From JANMEX01 sp041751995 (GTDB lineage Bacteria > Pseudomonadota > Alphaproteobacteria > Rhizobiales > Rhizobiaceae): a stretch of 21,677 nt of DNA. The translations under genes and the position numbers were made by a program. The notes under the pieces are model-generated. The model was not told the origin of the DNA. It saw only the letters and a program-made list of their open reading frames with translations, and made no database searches. Shown piece after piece: positions 1 through 7,709 of this stretch. Location: assembly GCA_041751995.1 (NCBI GenBank), contig JBGSHY010000017.1, positions 1 through 21,677 on the forward strand. Direction: 5' to 3'. Numbering within the stretch: position 1 is the stretch's first letter; every line of letters starts with the position of its first letter.

Positions 1-2
1 CC

Positions 3-167
3 GGCGCATATGGCGCACCTGCTGCCGCCAATCCGGCCGCGCCAGCCGCACCGGTCCGCCGCGTCAGCGACCAGCCCGCTGTCTGGACACCAGGCGAAGA
101 CGTCCGCCTCGGCCGCCGAGAGGCCGACGCCACATTCAGGCCAACCACAACATTTGGGGCGCGGTAG
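3..167 (+). CDS. C-terminal end of an unidentified protein (partial)
   Basis: The frame that begins at base 3 is open from the window edge to a TAG at 165-167 and gives about 54 residues. It starts with an Ala/Pro-rich stretch (APAAANPAAPAAP) and continues with a charged tail ending TTTFGAR. Third codon positions are mostly G or C, as in the neighbouring genes, whereas the competing frame 10-264 is a His/Pro/Arg-rich translation typical of a shadow. I do not recognise the family. An Ala/Pro linker near the C-terminus is common in secreted or envelope proteins, but that is only an inference. Without the upstream sequence neither the start nor the function can be given. Confidence 0.4.
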   Translation, partial: GAYGAPAAANPAAPAAPVRRVSDQPAVWTPGEDVRLGRREADATFRPTTTFGAR

Positions 168-180
168 GGAACCCGAGAGT

Positions 181-204
181 GCGTTCCCGGTAATCCGGGC
201 ACGC
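181..204 (+). other. Hairpin after the partial gene, possible weak terminator
   Basis: Ten bases (181-190) pair with 195-204 across a TAAT loop, with one mismatch. It lies 14 bases after the TAG of the partial gene. No run of T follows, only CTTTCT at some distance, so if it ends transcription it is not a classical intrinsic terminator. Confidence 0.3.
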
Positions 205-272
205 CCGCGCCGCCTTTCTGCCTTCTGCCGAACCTCGGATGCTGAACTCCATTTCGGCCCATGAGAACCAGC

Positions 273-301
273 TTGCCGCTGGGTAAATACATCGTTAAAA
301 G
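273..301 (+). promoter_or_regulatory. Candidate sigma70-type promoter of the outer-membrane protein gene
   Basis: TTGCCG (273-278) and TAAAAG (296-301) are separated by 17 bases. Each box matches the consensus at four of six positions. A start near 308 would leave a leader of about 38 nt containing the GGAG at 334-337. This was judged by eye and is not a strong match. Confidence 0.35.
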
Positions 302-345
302 ATGCGCATTGGCGACGATCTGCCTGATCGGTCGGAGCGCGGATT

Positions 346-2016
346 ATGATGGTTTCTTGGCCACTTCGCATCACGTGCATTTCATTGTTGCTGGGTTCCA
401 CCGCTTTCTCGGCGAACGCTTCGGATTGGTCCGGAGCCTATGTCGGCGGCGGCGTAACGTTCCGGAACAACACCGTCGGATTTCCAAATGGAACCGATCG
501 GGTGACAATCGACAACAACACGACCCCCGGCATAGTCGAATTTGAACACACGCCGGACCTCGTGCATGACGGCAACACCATCGGTGGCCATGTCCTCGGC
601 GGTTATCTTTTCCAGAAAGACCGCTTTGTCTTCGGCGTGGAAGGCGACCTTGAGTTCGGTCCTTCCTTTGACCGGGACCGGACCCCCGGGATTCCGGCTT
701 GCGAAAATCCGACGATCGTTGTCTCCGGAACATTCGGCTGCGTCGGAATGAACACCTTTTTTAGCGGTGTGAGAACACTTGGCCACGTTCGCGGTGTTGT
801 CGGCATGGAATTGACTCCGACCGTCATGGGCTTTTTCACGGCAGGTCTCGCAATTGGCAGAAGCCCTGATGTGATTGGTGCCACCGGTGGCGGTATCATT
901 ATTCAAAACCCCAGCGCGCCTCTGGTTGGCGCGGCGACAGTCACCCGCTCGAACATGGCGGAAACCATTTACGGCTACACGATCGGCGGCGGCGTTCAGG
1001 TGAAGGCCGGAAACGGTCTGCTTCTGCGCGGCGAGTACCTCTATGACCAATATGCCGGCACCACGATTGCGGTTGGCGGCGCCGGATTTGGTGGCACAAT
1101 CGGCAATGTCACGACGAATTCGTTTTCCAGCCCAGGCACCACGGTCGACTATTCAAGCCATGCGATACGCCTTTCAGCCATCTACCAGTTCAACGGCCAA
1201 AACGGGCCTTCCGAACAACCGGCCTATCTGACGGAAAGCGACTGGGCAGGCTTTTATGCCGGCGGCGGCTTGTCGATGGTCCGTCATCAGGTCGGGTTTC
1301 CTAACGCGACAAACCAGCTGACCATGACCAACAATGTCACCCTCGGATCGCTGACAGTCAGGCCCGAAAACACCTTCGAGGGAGATTCATACGGTGGTCA
1401 TCTGCTCGGCGGTTACGCTTTTCAGAAAGGCCGTTTCGTTTATGGAGCCGAAGCGGACATTGAGTTCGGCAATGGCTTTGAACGGGAACGCACCATCGGC
1501 GGTCCGGATTGCCTGACGCCGCTGGTCAATTTTGTCGAACTTGGCTCCGGGCACGCCGAATGCATCGGATCGCGGCTTTTCTTCTCCGAAGTCCAGACAA
1601 TCGGACATATCCGCGCCAAGGCCGGTTATGAAATCACGCCCTCGCTGCTTGGTTTTTTGACGGGCGGTCTGGCGATTGGACGGAGCCCCGACATGTACGG
1701 AGCGTCAATTTTTGGCGCCGTGATCGATTCGCCGAGCATACCTCTCGCCGGCGCGGCAACGGTCACCCGTTCGGGCCTGGCGAAAACGGTCTATGGCTAT
1801 TCAATTGGCGGCGGGTTGGAGATGAAGGCCAGCCAGAAGATCAGGATCCGGACCGAGTATCTCTATGATCACTACAAATCTGCAACGATCGCAGTCGGCG
1901 GTGCAGGTTTTGGCGGAACGATCGGTGACATCACGACCAACTCTTTCGTCAGTCCCGGCACGGCCGTGGACATGTCGAGCCATATGGTCCGCCTTTCGGT
2001 GATTGCCCAGTTCTGA
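346..2016 (+). CDS. Outer-membrane beta-barrel protein with two tandem barrel repeats
   Basis: This 556-residue protein begins with a signal peptide (residues 1-25, cleavage likely after ANA). Two homologous repeats follow, about residues 27-283 and 299-556. Each opens with DW(S/A)G(A/F)Y(V/A)GGG, carries a GGH(V/L)LGGY(L/A)FQK segment, a matching pair of cysteines in one loop, AIGRSPD, GAATVTRS, EYLYD and AVGGAGFGGTIG, and ends in a strand finishing with QF. A terminal aromatic residue is the usual outer-membrane insertion signal. The style resembles the Omp25/Omp31-like opacity family of rhizobia and Brucella, which normally has one 8-stranded barrel of about 200-250 residues. The start is supported by GGAG eight bases upstream. 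It may be a fused double barrel or one larger barrel; its ligand or role is unknown. Confidence 0.85.
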   Translation: MMVSWPLRITCISLLLGSTAFSANASDWSGAYVGGGVTFRNNTVGFPNGTDRVTIDNNTTPGIVEFEHTPDLVHDGNTIGGHVLGGYLFQKDRFVFGVEGDLEFGPSFDRDRTPGIPACENPTIVVSGTFGCVGMNTFFSGVRTLGHVRGVVGMELTPTVMGFFTAGLAIGRSPDVIGATGGGIIIQNPSAPLVGAATVTRSNMAETIYGYTIGGGVQVKAGNGLLLRGEYLYDQYAGTTIAVGGAGFGGTIGNVTTNSFSSPGTTVDYSSHAIRLSAIYQFNGQNGPSEQPAYLTESDWAGFYAGGGLSMVRHQVGFPNATNQLTMTNNVTLGSLTVRPENTFEGDSYGGHLLGGYAFQKGRFVYGAEADIEFGNGFERERTIGGPDCLTPLVNFVELGSGHAECIGSRLFFSEVQTIGHIRAKAGYEITPSLLGFLTGGLAIGRSPDMYGASIFGAVIDSPSIPLAGAATVTRSGLAKTVYGYSIGGGLEMKASQKIRIRTEYLYDHYKSATIAVGGAGFGGTIGDITTNSFVSPGTAVDMSSHMVRLSVIAQF

Positions 2017-2082
2017 TGACGAGCGGCGGAAACGTCGCAAAGCCAAAAGGCTTCCATTCTCGCAATCCTCAAAGGATCCCAA

Positions 2083-2202
2083 AAAACCCGTCAGGATGAG
2101 TCAGATGTGGGTGTAGGGCGAGCACCGGAGCGGAGCATACATAAAGTATGTGAGCACCGGAGCGCAGACCAGCGCCCGCAGATGACCATCCTCACGGGTT
2201 TT
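2083..2202. repeat. Long imperfect hairpin repeat, copy 1
   Basis: The outer arms 2083-2098 and 2187-2202 pair over 16 bases with one mismatch. Inside them 2100-2117 and 2169-2186 continue pairing, with several G-U pairs. The core (2120-2167) carries GAGCACCGGAGCG twice as a direct repeat around CATAC-ATAAA-GTATG. It fills the gap between the convergent outer-membrane protein and diguanylate cyclase genes, and its right edge overlaps the TAA stop of the latter (2201-2203). A second copy lies at 11451-11570. A two-way terminator or mRNA 3'-end stabiliser is a natural guess. Similar motifs are, to my recollection, common in rhizobial genomes, but I cannot verify that here. Confidence 0.8.
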
Positions 2203-2983
2203 AAGCGGCGCAGACGCGGTTTCGGCCTTGGCGTTTTGCCTGATAAAGCATCCGGTCGGCGCGGCGATAGAAGCCGTCGGCATCTTCGTGACTGTCCCAG
2301 ACCGCAAGTCCAACCGAAGTGGTGACCTTGAGGCGCACATTGCCGGAGGTGATGACCAGATCAGCGACAGCCTTGCGGATGCGCTCGGCAAATTTCATCA
2401 GTGATTCGAGATCCATGTTCGGCGCGACAACAGCAAATTCCTCGCCGCCAAGGCGGGCCGCAATGTCATGGTAGCGTGTGAAGTTCTTGAGGCACGCCGA
2501 AACCTCGCGCAGCACCTGGTCGCCAACATCATGGCCATGCGTGTCGTTAACCTGCTTGAAATGGTCAAGATCAAGCACCATCAGACCGATCGGCTTGTTG
2601 ATGCGGCGGAATTCCTCGAGGTATTCCTTCAAGGCATCGTCAAAATAGCGCCGGTTCTGCATGCCGGTCAGGCCGTCCGTCAGCGCCGCATGTTCGAGTG
2701 TTTCCGAGCGGGCCGACAGGGTTTCCGTCATTTCGCGCAGCTTGCCACCCTCTTGCACCTGCGTGCGAATCAGCGGGAAAATGAAGAAGGTGCCAAACAA
2801 GACGGCTGTGAACAACAGGCCGCCCGCAGCATAAATCGTTGTGCGGATGGCCGAATGCGTCGAATCCATGTTTTCGATATGAGACGAATCCAGCGACTGG
2901 AGCGCCATATAAAGCGCGCCGCCCGATGCTATCAACAGCAGCATGAATACGAAGAACGCGATTTCGGCCTTGTGGAAACGCAT
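2201..2983 (-). CDS. Membrane-anchored diguanylate cyclase (GGDEF domain)
   Basis: The 260-residue protein would make the second messenger c-di-GMP from two GTP. Two membrane segments (about 8-29 and 48-72) enclose a periplasmic stretch of only about 20 residues, too small for a known sensor domain. A short coiled linker leads to a GGDEF domain from about residue 100, with DGLTGMQNRRYF, DLDHFKQVND and the active-site GGEEF at 179-183. RYHD at 170-173, exactly five residues before the signature, fits the RxxD inhibitory site for product feedback. The C-terminal NRV motif is present. No EAL domain is attached. AGGGAG five bases upstream supports the start. It lies 156 bp downstream of miaA on the same strand. 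The trigger is not evident. Confidence 0.95.
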   Translation of the reverse strand: MRFHKAEIAFFVFMLLLIASGGALYMALQSLDSSHIENMDSTHSAIRTTIYAAGGLLFTAVLFGTFFIFPLIRTQVQEGGKLREMTETLSARSETLEHAALTDGLTGMQNRRYFDDALKEYLEEFRRINKPIGLMVLDLDHFKQVNDTHGHDVGDQVLREVSACLKNFTRYHDIAARLGGEEFAVVAPNMDLESLMKFAERIRKAVADLVITSGNVRLKVTTSVGLAVWDSHEDADGFYRRADRMLYQAKRQGRNRVCAA

Positions 2984-3112
2984 GAAAACTCCCTGACTGC
3001 TTTATCAATGCCGCAATCCGTTTACGCGAGCGTTAATTCCGGACACGATTCCCCGGCATTACGCAAAGGTAAGCTTCGCCGCAGGCCTGTTCGTGATTTC
3101 ATGGTTAACGGG

Positions 3113-3133
3113 CGGAAAAGATTGAGTTTTCCG
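3113..3133 (-). other. Inverted repeat just after miaA
   Basis: CGGAAAA and TTTTCCG form a perfect 7-bp stem around a 7-base loop, starting seven bases beyond the miaA stop codon. Its position suits a 3'-end signal for miaA, but no T run follows on the minus strand, so a terminator role is uncertain. Confidence 0.3.
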
Positions 3134-3139
3134 GTATCG

Positions 3140-4018
3140 TTACAGGTGCCGCCACTCCGGTCCAAGCTGGTTGCGGAACCACGTTGACTGGCGCTTGGCA
3201 TATTGCCGGGTGGAAATGGCCGCCAGTTGCAGCGCAGCTTCAAGACCGGTCTCGCCGCGCACATGCGCCGCAAGCTCCGGGACGCCGATCGCCTTCATCG
3301 CCGGAAGCGCAGGATCAAGCTTGAGCGCAAGCAGCGCGCCCACCTCATCCAGTGCGCCATTGTCCACCATCTGCCGCAACCGCCGTTCAATCCGCTCTGA
3401 AAGCACCGCCCTGTCCGGCAGAAGGAGAATGCGGTCTGCCCGTTCCATATCGATCAATGGTGCGGAGTGGATGCCCTGCCAATGGCTGATCGGTCTGCCG
3501 CTGGCCTCATATATCTCCAGCGCCCGGACAATCCGCTGCCCGTCCTGCGGCTTGATCCGTGCGGCTGCCTCCGGATCCAATTCCGCCAACAGAGGATGAA
3601 GCGCTTCTGGCCCCTCCTCTTCAAGGCGTTGACGCCATTTTGCCCGAATGTCGCCCGGCACATCGGGCATCTGCGAAATACCGCCGGTCAGCGCGCGGAA
3701 GTAAAGCCCGGTTCCGCCGACAAACACAGGTGTGCGCCCTTTAAGCGCCGGACGGGCTAGCAGCGCCGTCACGTCGGCCATCCACCGTCCGGTAGAGTAA
3801 TCCTTCGAAGGATGCACATGCCCATAGAGAAAATGGTCCACAGCCGTCAGCGCGTCCGCCTCCGGCCGCGCCGTCAGGACATTGAGAACGTCATAAACCT
3901 GCATGGAATCCGTGTTGACGACAAAGCCGCCGCAAGCCGCTGCCATTTCAAGCGCCAGCCCGGACTTGCCGCTGGCCGTCGGCCCCGCTATCAGGATCGC
4001 ATTTGTGTCACTCATCAT
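3140..4018 (-). CDS. miaA: tRNA dimethylallyltransferase
   Basis: MiaA transfers a dimethylallyl group to N6 of A37 in tRNAs that read codons starting with U, the first step toward the ms2i6A-type modification. The 292-residue length is normal. The P-loop GPTASGKS is at residues 12-19, followed by NTDSMQVYD (substrate region), GGTGLYF, the helical insertion, DGQRIVRALE, and the C-terminal AIGVPE and TRQYAKRQSTWFRNQ motifs. The start is an ATGATG pair with no strong Shine-Dalgarno, so residue 1 or 2 may be the true first residue. It diverges from serB with 17 bp between the start codons, so the two promoters must overlap the opposite genes. The adjacency of miaA and serB is, to my knowledge, common in rhizobia. 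Confidence 0.97.
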   Translation of the reverse strand: MMSDTNAILIAGPTASGKSGLALEMAAACGGFVVNTDSMQVYDVLNVLTARPEADALTAVDHFLYGHVHPSKDYSTGRWMADVTALLARPALKGRTPVFVGGTGLYFRALTGGISQMPDVPGDIRAKWRQRLEEEGPEALHPLLAELDPEAAARIKPQDGQRIVRALEIYEASGRPISHWQGIHSAPLIDMERADRILLLPDRAVLSERIERRLRQMVDNGALDEVGALLALKLDPALPAMKAIGVPELAAHVRGETGLEAALQLAAISTRQYAKRQSTWFRNQLGPEWRHL

Positions 4019-4035
4019 CTAGGCCGGAATCATCG

Positions 4036-4920
4036 ATGCTCATCGCCACACTCATAGCCAATCCGGCCGCTCCTGTCCTGTCACCGGAATTGGCCGCCCG
4101 CGCGGCCGACGTGATCGGCGCCGGCACACTCTACTGGCTTGCCGATGGCATCGCGGCGGATCTCATGCCCACATCGGCTTTGGACGAAGCGAGCGTGATG
4201 GAACTGCTGCGCATCGCAGTCGCCGGCCACCCGGTTGACGTGATCGTGCAAGAGCAGGAAGGCCGCCGCAAGAAGCTGCTGATCGCCGATATGGATTCCA
4301 CCATGATCGGTCAGGAATGCATTGATGAGCTTGCCGACGTGGTCGGCCTCAAGGAGCATGTCTCGGCCATCACCGCCCGCGCAATGAATGGCGAGATCCC
4401 GTTCGAGTCCGCCCTGCGCGAGCGTGTCGCTCTGCTGAAAGGCTTGAAAGCCAGTGTTGTTGCCGACGTCATCCGCCAACGGATAACGCTTGCCCCCGGC
4501 GGGCCTGAACTGGTCGCCACCATGAAAAAAAACGGCGGCCATACCGCACTCGTCTCCGGCGGCTTCACCTGCTTCACCGGCCCGGTTGCGGCCATGCTCG
4601 GATTTGATGAAAATCAGGCGAACCTTCTGATCGAAGAAAACGGGGTGTTTTCCGGTCTGGTCGAGGAGCCGATCCTCGGCAGGCAAGCCAAGGCCGACGC
4701 CTTGGTTTCCATTTCAAAACGCCTCGGCATCTCGCCGCTGGACGCACTCGCTGTTGGTGACGGCGCCAATGACCTGTCAATGCTCGAAATCGCCGGAAGC
4801 GGCGTCGCCCTTCATGCCAAACCGTCCGTCGCCGCACAGGCCCGGCACCGCATCGACCATGGTGACCTGACGGCGCTTTTATACATGCAGGGCTACCGAA
4901 AATCGGATTTTGCGCTCTGA
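4036..4920 (+). CDS. serB: Phosphoserine phosphatase
   Basis: SerB hydrolyses O-phosphoserine to serine, the last step of the phosphorylated serine pathway. The 294-residue protein has an N-terminal domain of about 80 residues and then a HAD phosphatase domain. Motif I is DMDST, with the nucleophile aspartate at 85 and the general acid at 87; motif II is the serine in VSGGF; motif III is the lysine in RQAKADAL; motif IV is GDGANDLSML. I chose the ATG at 4036, preceded by GGA seven bases away, over an in-frame ATG at 4003. The latter would add eleven residues (MCHSSSRPESS) and overlap miaA, while the chosen N-terminus MLIATLIANP matches rhizobial SerB as I know it. Confidence 0.95.
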   Translation: MLIATLIANPAAPVLSPELAARAADVIGAGTLYWLADGIAADLMPTSALDEASVMELLRIAVAGHPVDVIVQEQEGRRKKLLIADMDSTMIGQECIDELADVVGLKEHVSAITARAMNGEIPFESALRERVALLKGLKASVVADVIRQRITLAPGGPELVATMKKNGGHTALVSGGFTCFTGPVAAMLGFDENQANLLIEENGVFSGLVEEPILGRQAKADALVSISKRLGISPLDALAVGDGANDLSMLEIAGSGVALHAKPSVAAQARHRIDHGDLTALLYMQGYRKSDFAL

Positions 4921-4929
4921 AAAAGCAAA

Positions 4930-4950
4930 GGGCGGCACATGAAGCCGCCC
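4930..4950 (-). terminator. Intrinsic terminator between serB and degP
   Basis: GGGCGGC and GCCGCCC form a perfect 7-bp GC-rich stem with a 7-base loop. On the minus strand it is followed by CTTTGCTTTTT, a good U-rich tail, so it should end the hflK-hflC-DUF2065-degP transcript. On the plus strand it is followed only by CTTC, so it is a weaker stop for serB. Confidence 0.75.
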
Positions 4951-4981
4951 CTTCAAGTATCTGATCGGACTCTCGAAAAAC

Positions 4982-6520
4982 CTACTCGATGCGCAGCGTC
5001 AGGAAGCGCAATTCACCGGTCTTCGACGACACCATCAACAGCGCATTCTTGCGGCCGTCTTTCTTGAGTTTGTCGATCTTGTCGGCAAATTCCTTCGGCG
5101 TCGACACGGTTTCCTGAGCAACTTCAGTGATCACCTCGCCGGCCAAAACCTGCTTTTCCGCAGCGGCGGAATTGGCTTCGACCGCGGTGATCAAAACGCC
5201 CTTGATGTCGGCGGCAATACCGCTGGTCTTGCGCGCGTCTTCGGTGAGTTCGCCAAGCGTCATCCCGAGGACTTTGATTTCGGCAGGCTTGTCGACGGAC
5301 TTTCCGGACGAGTCTGCATTGTCCGCCAGTTGCTTTTCGCCGTCTTCCAACCGGCCGAGCGTCACTTTGACAGACATCTCCTTGCCCTTGCGGATAAGCA
5401 CAACGTCGACAACCTTGCCGACGCTGCTTTCGGCCACCATGCGCGACAGGTCACGCACTTCCTTGATGTCCCTGCCGTCAAACTTCTTGACCACATCGCC
5501 AGCCTGAATGGTGCCGTCGTCAACCGGGCTTCCCTTGATGATGCCGGCAATCAGCGCGCCTTCCGAGTTGGGCATGCCAAGGCTTTCGGCAATATCATCG
5601 GTCACCGGCTGGATGCGCACGCCAAGCCAGCCGCGGCGGGTTTCACCAAACTGGCGCAGCTGGTCCACGACGCCCATCGCGAGCTCTGACGGGATGGAAA
5701 ATCCAAGGCCGATCGAGCCGCCGGATGGCGAAATTATCGCCGAGTTGATGCCGATCACGGCGCCATTCATGTCGAACAGCGGACCACCGGAATTGCCGCG
5801 GTTGATCGCGGCGTCGGTCTGGATGAACCGGTCATAGGGGCCGGACTGTATGTCACGGTTGCGCGCCGAGATGATGCCGACCGTGACGGTTCCGCCAAAG
5901 CCAAACGGGTTGCCGATGGCCATGACCCAGTCGCCGATCCGGGCTTTTTCCGAATCGCCAAATTTGACGGCCGTCAGTTTGTACTTGGTCGCATCGACCT
6001 TCAGCACCGCCAGATCGGTCTTCTTGTCCTTGCCGACCAGTGTCGCCTTCAGCTTCTTGCCATCACTGAAATTGATCTCGATGTCGTCAGCATCCTCGAT
6101 CACGTGATTGTTGGTGACGATGATGCCTTCTGCGGCGTCAATGACAAAGCCGGAGCCGAGTGACTGAACCTTGCGCGAATTCTGCCCGCCGCCATTGCCT
6201 TCGCCGCCCTCGCCTTGCTGCTGGTCATCGAAGAACTGGTCGAAGAAATCCTGGAATGGCGAGCCTTCAGGAAGTTTGGGCATCGGCACAATGCCGCCGC
6301 CGCCATCCGGGCCATCAACAGTCTGGGACGTGGAAATGTTGACCACCGCCGGAAGCAGCGATTCTGCCAGATCCGCCACCGATTCCGGGCCGAATGCATA
6401 GGCCGGAGTGGACATCGGCAACGCCGTGCCGACCAACAAAGCTGTTGTAGCCGCAGCCAGCACAAGTTTACGTAGGCCCGTTTTGACAAAATTGCCGGAT
6501 TTGACCACGTCCATTCCCAT
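4982..6520 (-). CDS. degP: Periplasmic serine protease/chaperone of the DegP (HtrA/Do) family
   Basis: The product degrades or holds misfolded envelope proteins in the periplasm. From the ATG at 6520 it is 512 residues with a signal peptide ending near AYA. A Gly/Gln-rich flexible stretch precedes the trypsin-like domain. The catalytic triad is intact: H139 in NNHVI, D169 in KTDLAVLKV and S244 in GNSGGP. Two PDZ domains follow (about 290-385 and 410-510), as in DegP/Do rather than one-PDZ DegS. The frame is open to 6628, but those 36 extra residues lack signal-peptide character; the chosen ATG follows GGGAGAAG and starts MGMDVV. It is the last gene of the hfl operon, 94 bp after DUF2065. That linkage fits a joint role in membrane protein quality control. 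Confidence 0.96.
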   Translation of the reverse strand: MGMDVVKSGNFVKTGLRKLVLAAATTALLVGTALPMSTPAYAFGPESVADLAESLLPAVVNISTSQTVDGPDGGGGIVPMPKLPEGSPFQDFFDQFFDDQQQGEGGEGNGGGQNSRKVQSLGSGFVIDAAEGIIVTNNHVIEDADDIEINFSDGKKLKATLVGKDKKTDLAVLKVDATKYKLTAVKFGDSEKARIGDWVMAIGNPFGFGGTVTVGIISARNRDIQSGPYDRFIQTDAAINRGNSGGPLFDMNGAVIGINSAIISPSGGSIGLGFSIPSELAMGVVDQLRQFGETRRGWLGVRIQPVTDDIAESLGMPNSEGALIAGIIKGSPVDDGTIQAGDVVKKFDGRDIKEVRDLSRMVAESSVGKVVDVVLIRKGKEMSVKVTLGRLEDGEKQLADNADSSGKSVDKPAEIKVLGMTLGELTEDARKTSGIAADIKGVLITAVEANSAAAEKQVLAGEVITEVAQETVSTPKEFADKIDKLKKDGRKNALLMVSSKTGELRFLTLRIE

Positions 6521-6534
6521 CTTTTCTTCTCCCG

Positions 6535-6556
6535 CCTGCCAGCAACCCGAGGCAGG
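6535..6556 (-). other. Leader hairpin just upstream of the degP ribosome-binding site
   Basis: CCTGCC and GGCAGG pair across a 10-base loop, ending one base before the degP Shine-Dalgarno region (6526-6533) on the minus strand. It lies in the 94-bp DUF2065-degP spacer. A role in RNA processing or translation control is possible; nothing in the sequence proves it. Confidence 0.3.
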
Positions 6557-6614
6557 GCTTTTTTCTTGCACAATTGAGGCCCGATTGCGGCCATAGCATT
6601 CACGTGTTCGTGGC

Positions 6615-6800
6615 TTAGCCCCGCACAAGCCAGACTATGGCCACACCGATCACCATCGATGCAAACCCGACCACCCGCAACACCCCTTCCGGCAGTTGCA
6701 GCACTTCCACCGCCATGCGTTTGGCAGCCTGCGGCGCCCCGCCGTATATCAGCCCTTCAAAGACAAACAGAAGGCCGAGCGCCGTCAGAAAGTCGCTCAT
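6615..6800 (-). CDS. DUF2065 (YjeT-like) small membrane protein
   Basis: This 61-residue protein has two hydrophobic segments (about 4-20 and 41-58) around a short charged loop containing PQAAKRM and LPEGVLRVVG. That pattern and length match DUF2065, the YjeT-like family often encoded next to hflC. Its ATG overlaps the hflC stop codon by four bases (ATGA), so the two are probably translationally coupled. No biochemical function is established for the family as far as I know. The conserved position between hflC and degP suggests, by inference only, a link to the HflKC/FtsH membrane complex. Confidence 0.9.
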   Translation of the reverse strand: MSDFLTALGLLFVFEGLIYGGAPQAAKRMAVEVLQLPEGVLRVVGFASMVIGVAIVWLVRG

Positions 6801-7699
6801 TGCGGCGATGCGGTCCCGTCTGCCTGCTTGTTCCCGTTTGCGCTCTGCATGAACCGGAAGAAGTCGGAGTCAGGTGACAGAACCAGTGTGGTCCCATCTC
6901 CGGCAATGCCGGTCTGGTAGGCCTGCAGCGAGCGGTAGAACTTGAAGAACTCCGGATCGCGCGAATAGGCTTCCGCAAACACCTTGTTCCGTTCCGCATC
7001 GCCCTGGCCGCGCAGCACGTCCGCATCGCGCTGCGCTTCTGCAACGATAACCACCGCTTCACGGTCAGCTTCGGCGCGGATACGCGTCGCCTGCTGGTTG
7101 CCGAGCGCACGAAGTTGTGCGGCTTCCGCCAGACGTTCCGCCTTCATGCGCTCGAAGGTCTGTTCGGACACTTCATCCAGAAGATCCGTCCGAAGAATGC
7201 GCACGTCAGCAATTTCGACACCAAGCTGGATGGCTTGCGGCGTCAGCTGGCGCTTGACCTCCTGCATCATCTGCAGGCGCTGGTCAGACAGCGCGTCTTC
7301 GAATGAACGCTGGCCGTAGACACTGCGCAGCGACGCATCAAGACGGGTGCGCAGATTGTCATTCAACAGTTCGGTGCTGCCCGAAACCGTCTCGCGGAAC
7401 TTTTGCGGATCGGCAATCCGATAGGCGACAAACGCATCGACGATATAGCGGCGGCCATCGCGGACCTGCACCCTTATGTCGTCCAGTTCAAAGCGCTGCA
7501 CGCGCTTTTCGACAAATTGCACCGTGTCGACGACAGCCGTCGGCACCTTGAAATACAGGCCCGGTTCGGAAATCGTCCGCGTGATTTCACCAAAGCGCAG
7601 TACAATGGCCTGCTCTTTCGGCGAAACAACAAACAGCGAGGAATAAAGCAGTCCGAGAACCGCAACGATGGCCAGACCGATGTAAGGAAGCTTGTTCAT
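6797..7699 (-). CDS. hflC: HflC, FtsH protease modulator subunit
   Basis: HflC partners HflK in a large ring of SPFH-domain proteins that surrounds and tunes the membrane protease FtsH. The 300-residue protein has one N-terminal membrane anchor (about 6-25), then the SPFH domain beginning VVSPKEQAIVLRFGEI, and a long Ala/Glu/Arg-rich helix (about 190-240) with the family signature RAEADREAVVIVAEAQRDAD. The DPEFFKFYRSLQAY segment near the C-terminus is typical. GAGGAAAA upstream supports the start. It follows hflK by 10 bp and overlaps DUF2065 by 4 bp. Length and motifs are ordinary. Confidence 0.96.
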   Translation of the reverse strand: MNKLPYIGLAIVAVLGLLYSSLFVVSPKEQAIVLRFGEITRTISEPGLYFKVPTAVVDTVQFVEKRVQRFELDDIRVQVRDGRRYIVDAFVAYRIADPQKFRETVSGSTELLNDNLRTRLDASLRSVYGQRSFEDALSDQRLQMMQEVKRQLTPQAIQLGVEIADVRILRTDLLDEVSEQTFERMKAERLAEAAQLRALGNQQATRIRAEADREAVVIVAEAQRDADVLRGQGDAERNKVFAEAYSRDPEFFKFYRSLQAYQTGIAGDGTTLVLSPDSDFFRFMQSANGNKQADGTASPQ

Positions 7700-7709
7700 C
7701 TGATTTTCC

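Noticed and set aside
2083..2202. Repeat copies as part of a CRISPR array
   Set aside because: Only two copies exist, 9 kb apart, with no regular spacers and no cas genes.
4003..4035. Earlier serB start at 4003
   Set aside because: It would overlap miaA and add eleven residues unlike the SerB N-terminus, whereas the ATG at 4036 has an acceptable Shine-Dalgarno.
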